This document shows, one piece after another, positions 57,601-64,000 of a DNA stretch of 64,000 nucleotides. The stretch's first letter is position 1. Each line of letters begins with the position of its first letter. The notes beneath the pieces were generated by a model. It made no database searches. It had not been told where the DNA came from and worked only from the letters and a program-made list of their open reading frames with translations. The position numbers and the translations under genes are program-made. Source of the DNA: Adiantum capillus-veneris (taxonomy: Eukaryota; Streptophyta; Polypodiopsida; Polypodiales; Pteridaceae); assembly GCA_014529385.2 (NCBI GenBank), contig CM043947.1:118647273-118711272 (forward strand). Direction: 5' to 3'.

Positions 57601-58126
57601 TCTTAACATGCTTGTGCTTTGCATGCCCATTCACACTCCATGTATGAAAATCACTTCTTTTATAGATTTAGTAGACATTTTTGTAGTACGTTTTGTAAGC
57701 TTTACAGTCTTTTATGTTCTGCAAACATGGTACACACTACAACATTTCAATGTCTTATTTAATTGTATTTCAAACTTACAATAGAGCTATGCCTACAAAT
57801 GTTCCATCATACAACCTGCAATTCCTAACCTTTGGTATGATGGTTAGACAACACCATCGACATTAGGATTTTTCAAAATGTGAACTTTTAATTTACCTGT
57901 GCTTTAGTGCTTGATGTCCACACCCTTGGGGAACATATGAGCTAATGAACCCTGACTACTTGTACATTTTGACATGCTCGACAAGTAGAAAATCAAGAAC
58001 CAAAGAATGTTCAAAGGCACCTGAGTGTGAGCACGAGCGTGCTTGCTGTGCACCTTTAGAAAGACATATTCTGTATCTAGCAGGTATCAAAGGGGACTCT
58101 CTCAATTGTTGCAACTGGTCCACAAT
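57601..58126 (-). other. 3' flank of the RMD5 copy
   Basis: Between LINE leader and the RMD5 stop codon. No protein. On the minus strand it would be the 3' untranslated region and beyond. I see no poly(A) run directly after the stop and no convincing AATAAA within the first 200 bases. Confidence 0.5.
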
Positions 58127-58179
58127 CTAGAAATAGATGGGCTTGCAATTGGCCATGTTCACCTCAAAAGGGCAATAGG
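58127..58179 (-). pseudogene. RMD5: RMD5-like pseudogene, C-terminal end beyond element K
   Basis: On the minus strand, CCTAT (the K target duplication) is followed by codons for C-P-F-E-V-N-M-A-N-C-K-P-I-Y-F and TAG (58127-58129). Joined to 61979-63072 minus one CCTAT, this completes the RING C-terminal motif K-C-P-Y-C-P and a tail matching the family's C-terminus. It is therefore the displaced last exon part, cut off by the insertion. Confidence 0.92.
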
Positions 58180-58288
58180 TGAAGGGGATCGGGGAGCACC
58201 ACAGGCAGAGAGTGAGAGAGAGAAGGAGACACACGATGCAGAGATATGGGTGGGGAGACTCCAAAGAGTGAGCAGCCCCGATACCAAT
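58180..58288 (-). repeat. Extra partial LTR plus primer-site remnant at the 3' end of K
   Basis: 58180-58279 repeats the last 100 bases of the LTR (minus strand GGGGCTGCTC to CCCCTTCA). 58280-58288 is GATACCAAT, the start of the primer site plus spacer on the minus strand, joining it to the full LTR. It carries the ACACAC variant of the 5' LTR. The TSD lies outside it, so it was integrated as part of K. Confidence 0.9.
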
Positions 58289-58477
58289 TGAAGGGGATCG
58301 GGGAGCACCACAGGCAGAGAGTGAGAGAGAGAAGGAGACACGATGCAGAGATATGGGTGGGGAGACTCCAAAGAGTGAGCAGCCCCCTATACACTTATGC
58401 TATGTATAAGGTATACAAGTCAGTGGGCGCCCAAACTCTGGGCGGCCGGGCAAGGCACAGACGCCTATACCCCAACA
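58289..58477 (-). repeat. 3' LTR of element K
   Basis: 189 bp, matching 61788-61978 except one 2-bp AC deletion and two base changes. The polypurine tract AAGTGGGAGGT precedes it on the minus strand (58478-58488). Confidence 0.93.
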
Positions 58478-58649
58478 ACCTCCCACTTAAAGGCGACTGT
58501 GCCTTTAAGCAAGGGAACCTAGTCTAAAGACTACAAAAGGCGAGAGAAAACCGCTCTCAACCGATGCCCACTGGCTGGCTGTGATCGTGTGCATCCGGCT
58601 GTCCTGCTCCCGTATAAGTCCATACACCACCAGACGTACCGCACACGTA

Positions 58650-60386
58650 CTACAAGTATGTACACAATACCTGCATATCTCCCTCGTGCACTATGCCATC
58701 ATCAGTCAACAAACGACTGACAACCCCAACTGCAAATGCTCCCACTGCAGCTGCGATATCCGGTCTCAAGATCAGCATCTCATACATGAGACCACCGAAT
58801 GCCGATGCAATGCTAGCGGGCCCTGCTAGCTCTACGGAGCATGCATCAACATATATATCCCTGGCAATAGGCATCTCTGACTGACAAGGCGTGTCAGCCA
58901 CATGCATCTCCTGACTGTCCGCAAAAGACGCATCAACCTGTCGTGCAACCTCAGAGCAAACCAACTGCTCTAGGTGTCTGCTGGAAGACATATCCTGCAC
59001 AACTATATCCCCATGCTCACTGTCGAGCATAAAAAGGAATGATTGCATAATCGCTGACGTCTCAGCATCCTCTGCAATCATCCACTGCAAACATGACCAC
59101 TCAATCTGCTGTGACTCACTAGAGCTCTCATGCTCTAACTCCGTATGCATAGACTCTTGCACAACGTCCTCCTGTTGTGACTCACTAGAGCAAGACCGCT
59201 CTACCTGTCTATCCTGCATAGAAGTATCTCGCACAACTGACTCTCTGCTTTGCTCAGTCACTAGCAAAGCATGCATGTCTGACTCTGTCACCTCTCTGTG
59301 TGATTGCTCAAGTCGTGCCCCAACTGTGTGCACAACGAGCTCACTACTCTGCACTCCATGCAAAGCATCCTCCAACCCACAAGCAAAAGAGACTCGCCTG
59401 CTCTCTCGCTCTCTACTTGGTTGCGTGATCACAGAGACAACACCGTCTCTCGTGTGATCCACATGTAATGGGTAACGTGTACCACTCCTGGCACCTCTCG
59501 CAATCACTAGCGAACCCAAATGCATCACAAAATCTCGCTCTCGTAGCAAAATCTGACATGCACAATCTCTTAGCTGACCAATCGAGATCAAACTCACTGT
59601 CAAATCTGGTACATAACGCACATGTCGTAACAAGTAAGATGCACCACTCGGTAATGACAGTCTCACATCTCCTGCACCTGCTATCGCATGCACCGATCCA
59701 TCGGTCAAACGTACACTGCCAAGCATCCCGCTAGAATAGCTACAAAACCATGCACGATGCGGCGTGACATGAAACATAGCATCTGCGTCTAGCAACCACT
59801 GCGAACGGAGTGCACTATCCACATGTATAGCATCTCGTGCATAGGTCGAGATAAAAGTGACATCCCCGTCACTAGTATACTCCGACACTACATGTGCCTC
59901 AACTGTCAAAGCAACTGAGTCCATGGCATCACTACATACATCTCTGAGACTGCCATGTCTCCTACGATGTCGCATACGACAAAAACAACGCCGTCTAACG
60001 TGTCCAGAATGACCACAATACCAACATGTTACCTGTCGGCGTGCTCGTGAATGTACATGTCTCACACGAGTCCGTGATGACTCAGATCTATCATACATAT
60101 CATGTAATCTGCGCCAAAGTGCTCTCGAAGTAGTCTCATACATAACAAGAGCATATACAGATTTCGCAAGGTGTAAAGAGAGCGTAGATAGTGCCATCTC
60201 CTCTAGCTCCTGCCACTGATCGTCAGACATGTTTGAAGGTCTACCTACATCACCACTCAATGATCGATGCAACCCTCGCTGTGTCAATGCATCAAGCATA
60301 CACTCTCTCCATGCCGCAAAGTCTGACCCATCAAACACGCGCATCTGTGAGAGGTCACAATCTGATCGATCACCTGTCTCTGCCAT
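58650..60386 (-). CDS. Mosaic Gag-protease-RT-remnant ORF of element K (578 aa)
   Basis: Start at the ATG at 60386 (MAETGDRSDCDLSQMRVFDG), which begins like copia Gag. The upstream in-frame ATG at 60551 would add a hydrophobic run unlike Gag. Residues 1-110 are the Gag start (LWRRLHDMYDR). The UBN2 remainder is missing. A zinc knuckle, C121-x2-C124-x4-H129-x4-C134, follows. Protease-like part: WLLDADAMFHVTPHR, SVRLTDGSVHAIAGAGDVRL, VRYVPDLTVSLISIGQL, with DADA where DTGA is normal. It skips pre-integrase and integrase into about 150 residues of unrecognised Ser/Glu/Gln-rich sequence. It ends with a remnant of the RT-RNase H hinge (GGLMYEMLILRPDIAAAVG, VVSRLLTD). No stop in 578 codons. Confidence 0.85.
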   Translation of the reverse strand: MAETGDRSDCDLSQMRVFDGSDFAAWRECMLDALTQRGLHRSLSGDVGRPSNMSDDQWQELEEMALSTLSLHLAKSVYALVMYETTSRALWRRLHDMYDRSESSRTRVRHVHSRARRQVTCWYCGHSGHVRRRCFCRMRHRRRHGSLRDVCSDAMDSVALTVEAHVVSEYTSDGDVTFISTYARDAIHVDSALRSQWLLDADAMFHVTPHRAWFCSYSSGMLGSVRLTDGSVHAIAGAGDVRLSLPSGASYLLRHVRYVPDLTVSLISIGQLRDCACQILLRERDFVMHLGSLVIARGARSGTRYPLHVDHTRDGVVSVITQPSRERESRRVSFACGLEDALHGVQSSELVVHTVGARLEQSHREVTESDMHALLVTEQSRESVVRDTSMQDRQVERSCSSESQQEDVVQESMHTELEHESSSESQQIEWSCLQWMIAEDAETSAIMQSFLFMLDSEHGDIVVQDMSSSRHLEQLVCSEVARQVDASFADSQEMHVADTPCQSEMPIARDIYVDACSVELAGPASIASAFGGLMYEMLILRPDIAAAVGAFAVGVVSRLLTDDGIVHEGDMQVLCTYL

Positions 60387-61773
60387 GAGCACAATGTAGC
60401 AAACTAGAAAGCAAAACCACCTCACCAACAACACCTGAAAACTGTCTACCAATATGGCCAGAAACACAATGTAAAACCTGTGAGACACACTCCAAAATAG
60501 AGCTCCCGCAATGTCAATACAAGCCTCGCCTGCTCTAGTATCACACTGCAATCTGTGAGCTAATCACCAAGCCCACAATGTGCGGTATCGATGCATACAC
60601 ACGCACAAATCTCCCACCTGCAGAGAACACCGCACGCAAATACTGAGTGCAACCCGCAATCTCTACCTAGATCGCATAAATAATGCGCATAAAACTCCTG
60701 GAAAAATTTCGCCAGAGTTTCGTCAGTAAAACGGCCACAAAACCAGTAACCAAACTGACTGCACGCTCAAAACCATGAGCAACCAAAGCGCGTCAAATCA
60801 CACTCCAAATGCATGCACCAATCTCCACATTTTGCATACATCATTGCAAACACCTGCAAATCTAGTACACAAATATCTGCTCTACCTGTGACTGCCAAAA
60901 AACATGCTCGAGGCATACATTGCCGAGCTCAAAATGCAATCACATTAGTCTCCCTGAGCATCAAACCACATAAGGCATACATCGTATCCTCCCACCTGTG
61001 AGGAAACTTGCAGCAAATATCACTCTCACATCTGAGAGCAAACCATGTGTGGAATCCTCGACACACAATAAACAACTGCTGCTGCAGAAAATTCAGCATT
61101 CAGAATTTTAAAATTCTGATATGACGAGCGCGTCCGGAGCGTGCCAAAACCCCAAGGTAGACTCCTGGATCATATGTATCCAAGTCCGGGTGTGAAAGCT
61201 ATGCCAAAAACAGTGTTTTTGGGACCCGAAAGTGCACAAATAAATTTGCTGTTGTACCTGCTGTAATTCAAAGCATAATTTCAGCAAATAGACATCACCA
61301 TCGCGTCCGGAGCGTGCCAAAACCCTGACCTAGACTCCTGGATCATATAGATCTGACTCTGTATGACGGAGCTACGCAAAAAACTGCGTTTTAGAGCCCG
61401 AAAATGGCAAAAACGAGCTGCACACAGTCTTGAACCTGCTCCTGCTCCACTCTGCGTGATGCAATGTCCTCTCAATACAAGCTCCAACACAAGAGCTCTG
61501 CCACAACAGCATCCAAGCACTCGAATGTCAAGCTCTCCTCCGCCGAGCACTTCTCTAACGAGCTCCACTGAGCTCAAAAGCTCCTCTCACCAAGGAAGCC
61601 GCAACCGCCTCCTCGACCAAGCTTGACCACACCAAGCTCCTAAGCTCCAAAGACAATGCTCCTCAATCTAAAATCTCTCTCCGTGAAACTCCACGATCGA
61701 ACTCCACCGTCGAGAGCGAGCGAGCTATCGCCTCGAAGCTCTCAAAGCCGTCGTGCTCTCCGCGGTCACCATA
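60387..61773 (-). other. Leader region of element K with internal duplication
   Basis: Noncoding leader of about 1.39 kb between primer site and ORF start. A segment around CGCGTCCGGAGCGTGCCAAA occurs at 61129 and 61302, spaced 173 bp, with further shared words GACTCCTGGATCATAT and CCCGAAA. This is a tandem duplication of about 173 bp and may hold a packaging or priming signal (inference). Confidence 0.6.
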
Positions 61774-61785
61774 GCTCTGATACCA
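61774..61785 (-). other. Primer-binding site of element K
   Basis: Minus strand TGGTATCAGAGC, perfect initiator-Met complement, two bases from the 5' LTR. Confidence 0.93.
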
Positions 61786-61787
61786 AT

Positions 61788-61978
61788 TGAAGGGGATCGG
61801 GGAGCACCACAGGCAGAGAGTGAGAGAGAGAAGGAGACACACGATGCAGAGATATGGGTGGGGAGACTCCAAAGAGTGAGCAGCCCCCTATACACTTATG
61901 CTATGTATAAGGTATACAAATCAGTGGGCGCCCAGACTCTGGGCGGCCGGGCAAGGCACAGACGCCTATACCCCAACA
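61788..61978 (-). repeat. 5' LTR of element K
   Basis: Minus strand TGTTGGGGTATAGGCG to CCCCTTCA, 191 bp. TATA-like CTTATACATAG lies near 61900. It contains a GA-rich block (GAGAGTGAGAGAGAGAAGGAG on the plus strand). Confidence 0.93.
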
Positions 61979-63072
61979 ATAGGGGCACTTGAAATTTCTG
62001 CTTTTTGAGAGCTTTTAAAGTGATTGCTTCCAGAGTACATGTCCACGTGGCATAAGCATGGGCGGGTTTTTAGCCGTGCTCTGTTCCTTCAAGACAGGAC
62101 ACACAAAAAATGAATGAAACTGATGCTATTTGTCCAATTCAATTTCTATGGGTAGCTGTTTTGAGGTCAGCCACTCATGCTTTCTGTTACCAAAAAGAGA
62201 GACCATCTTCAAGAATGTGGGAAGCGCTTGAGTACCGGCCGATATAATCACTTGCAGAGCACTTTGACAGGAGTAACCAATAAGGTTGCAGCAATCTTTT
62301 GTAAATTGAATGCTGATGAGATCCCAATTCAAGGGCTGGACCAAATCCTGATATGATGAGCGGTCCAAATGACCAACATAAACAGGCTACCCATTAACCT
62401 CTGAATCCTCCCCATATGAGAGGCCGCAAATCGGCTGAAATTAGCCTTGGCATACTGAAGCGCATGTAGGTGTGAGCCTTGTTGAAGAAGCTGCACAAAT
62501 TGGAGCTCATGCAGATTGCACTCCAAAGAAGAACCCTTTTTCCGAAGCTCCTCATGGTGTGCCTTCGCCCAAACAAGAGCTGGCTTCAAATTGTGCGCCT
62601 TCAACTGTTCCAAAATATGGTGCATATCATGAAAAGCAGTCTTGAAAGCTGCATCAGACACTTGCGATTCTTGCAAGAAGCATTTGCCCAGATCAGATTG
62701 TCCGAGCCTGAAAAAGTGCATTGCAATCACCCTGTTGATGATGTGTATGTTGAAATGAACACCCATGTGTGCATTCGCCAGATCTGCACGGAAGATCTTG
62801 TCCAACACCTTACCGTACTTCAACAGCGCCAAGTTCACCTCCTATGCTGATCCTACCGGATTCATGGGTCCTATCTCATTGAATATCGCATGCAACTCGA
62901 AGTAGATTTGTCTAACTTCAGATCCTTCAGCCTCTGCACCATTGTGAATTTTCTTTGTTGCAACATCTATCTCATGGGCTAATCTGTTGATCAATTCTTC
63001 TGACTGGTTCTCACAAAACTTCTGCCTTTTGTAGACCCGATCAAAAGCATCCCGCATGTGTTCGAGATCCAT
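61979..63072 (-). pseudogene. RMD5: RMD5/RMND5-like E3 ligase subunit, main part, broken
   Basis: Starts MDLEHMRDAFDRVYKRQKF, the RMD5 N-terminus. TAG 62839-62841 replaces Gln. Next is the LisH/CTLH-CRA part (NLALLKYGKVLDKIFRADLA, VIAMHFFRLGQSDLGKCF, ILEQLKAHNLKPALVWAKAH, RIQRLMGSLF). A frameshift near 62390 follows, then SYQDLVQPLNWDLISIQFTK, VIISAGTQALPTFLKMVSLF and LPIEIELDK before TAG 62126-62128. The same frame continues into a [32 protein letters not shown]. Two expected Cys (PCGH, LCKQ) are Arg and Trp. About 380 codons in total without any intron, close to the plant family's roughly 390. RMND5 proteins are the RING subunit of the GID/CTLH ubiquitin ligase. The intronless form suggests a retrocopy, but I cannot rule out an intronless parent. 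Confidence 0.9.
61984..62125 (-). other. RING-finger remnant of the RMD5 copy
   Basis: Shown separately because it lies after the TAG at 62126. Frame continues [31 protein letters not shown], a TAA-class stop, then KLSKSRNFKCPY. A plant RMD5 RING should have Cys at PCGH and LCKQ. Their loss shows decay independent of the K insertion. Confidence 0.8.
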
Positions 63073-64000
63073 TTGTCACTGGTTACAACTTGGAAAAACC
63101 GTACCAGCAAACAGAAACGTGCGAGGACAGCCTGCTCCTAGAAGCCAACCACAAAGCAAAGAATAACTAACAGCCAGATAAAAACAAATCAGCCAAGAAA
63201 ACAATATATATACCTTCATAAGTTCACAATAGTCTGAACTCACGAATTATAAGAGGGAATAAAGCACTCATAAAACTATAAAAGCAAGGGACACAAGAAA
63301 AGAAAAGAGAAACAAAAACAAACAAACAAACTAACTAAATCACTTTGTTTGCTACGAAACAAAACTAGATAAAACAAAACATTATTAACTTAAAAATGTT
63401 TTTAGAAAAGGGATGTGTAAAATAAGATGACGCGACTTGCTTGGCTTAAAACAAGTACTCAACTTTAAGCAAAATAAGGATAAGACATCTTAAAAACTTA
63501 ATCCTAGAAATCAAACTTCAGACAACAACTTCTAATGGAACACAGTCCTCGGGTAAGCTAAATACGAAATCAAAAAATGAATACTACTACAAACCTACGA
63601 AGAACAAAGAACCAAACTTGACAATATGTGATCTCAACTTCGCTGCTTGTCCAAACAGGAAGAATAAGCTGATGCGACCTCCTGTCCAAATCATGCGACC
63701 TCCTGTCCAAAGACTGGTTAGCTGCAATAATGAAATAAGTAATCGCGACTAAGAGATGCCTCACCAACAAAAGATCCTTTCCTAACAATAAGGTACAGCC
63801 AAGCCAACTCAAAAAAAATGAGAATCATCAAACATGCAAAATTCATCGGTTACTTTGACCTTTAAGAGCAACCAAATGCAGGGTGGTAATAGATTTGGCT
63901 AGAATCATCAAAACATGCAAAATTCATCAGTTAATTCGACCTTTAAGGTGGGCGAACGGGCCAGGTGCATCGGCGTACTCAAATGCAGCAAGGACCAATG
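63073..64000 (-). other. Upstream flank of the RMD5 copy
   Basis: No recognised gene. Near 63645-63720 a 21-bp unit, GCGACCTCCTGTCCAAA, is duplicated. Near 63820 and 63900 a 45-bp unit around AATCATCAAACATGCAAAAT is duplicated. The 120 bases next to the start codon are compatible with a 5' untranslated region. I see no promoter I would defend. Confidence 0.45.

Larger units (their letters stand above)
58175..61983 (-). mobile_element. Non-autonomous copia element K (TR-GAG-like), TSD ATAGG
   Basis: 3799 bp (58180-61978) between ATAGG repeats at 58175-58179 and 61979-61983. Minus-strand order: 5' LTR 61788-61978, initiator-Met primer site 61774-61785, leader of about 1.4 kb, one ORF (58650-60386), polypurine tract 58478-58488, 3' LTR 58289-58477, then an extra 109-bp terminal piece (58180-58288). 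The LTRs are 189 and 191 bp and differ by two substitutions and one 2-bp indel, so this is the youngest element in the window. No integrase and almost no RT: it would depend on enzymes from an autonomous relative. Confidence 0.93.

Noticed and set aside
58243-58527. Plus-strand ORF with repeated phrases in the K LTR
   Set aside because: It is the partial and full LTR read through on the wrong strand. The repetition is due to the duplicated LTR.
60387-60551. Upstream ATG at 60551 as the start of the K ORF
   Set aside because: The added 55 residues are hydrophobic and Phe/Val-rich, unlike Gag. The ATG at 60386 gives a normal copia Gag beginning.

Overview
This window looks like repeat-rich nuclear DNA from a seed plant with a large genome. 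It holds degenerate Ty1/copia and Ty3/gypsy retrotransposons primed by initiator-Met tRNA, nested insertions, a LINE, a non-autonomous hAT, and many microsatellites. Gymnosperm-like bloat is a guess from texture, and the species cannot be told. I see no intact host gene, no tRNA or rRNA, and no bacterial feature.

Layout. (1) 1-7476: an old copia element (A) split by a later Tnt1/Tork-like copia element (B1, 469-6126, TSD CATTT). (2) 7477-9348: no clear gene. (3) 9349-25.9 kb: a minus-strand copia relic (C) split by a 15.1-kb element (D, 10200-25332, TSD GTTTG). D has 3.56-kb LTRs and its own decayed gag, and contains a second decayed gypsy element (E, about 14.7-19.98 kb). (4) 27.1-33.6 kb: a decayed gypsy element (F) with a long unrecognised region before the capsid and an extra ORF after integrase. 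(5) 35-36 kb: a copia gag fragment (G). 36.6-38.3 kb: a gypsy gag-protease relic (H) whose 3' LTR is split by a second, internally deleted copy of the B family (B2, 38540-43342, TSD TGAAT). (6) 44-52.9 kb: short tandem duplications, microsatellites, two gypsy integrase relics (I minus, J plus) and a 216-bp hAT-type MITE with an 8-bp TSD. (7) 52.9-57.6 kb: a minus-strand LINE whose ORF1 resembles the animal L1 ORF1 type, separated from ORF2 by one UAG codon in the same frame. (8) 58127-63072: a minus-strand, intronless copy of RMD5/RMND5, the RING E3 subunit of the GID/CTLH ubiquitin ligase. It is broken by point mutations and by a young non-autonomous copia element (K, 58180-61978, TSD ATAGG) inserted inside the RING-finger codons.

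Element K is the most unusual object. It keeps one uninterrupted 578-codon ORF made of fragments of Gag, protease and the end of reverse transcriptase joined by unrecognised sequence. Its 3' end carries an LTR-PBS-partial-LTR structure that reads as a frozen reverse-transcription by-product. The insertion order can be read directly from the nesting: A before B1, C before D before E, H before B2, and the RMD5 copy before K.
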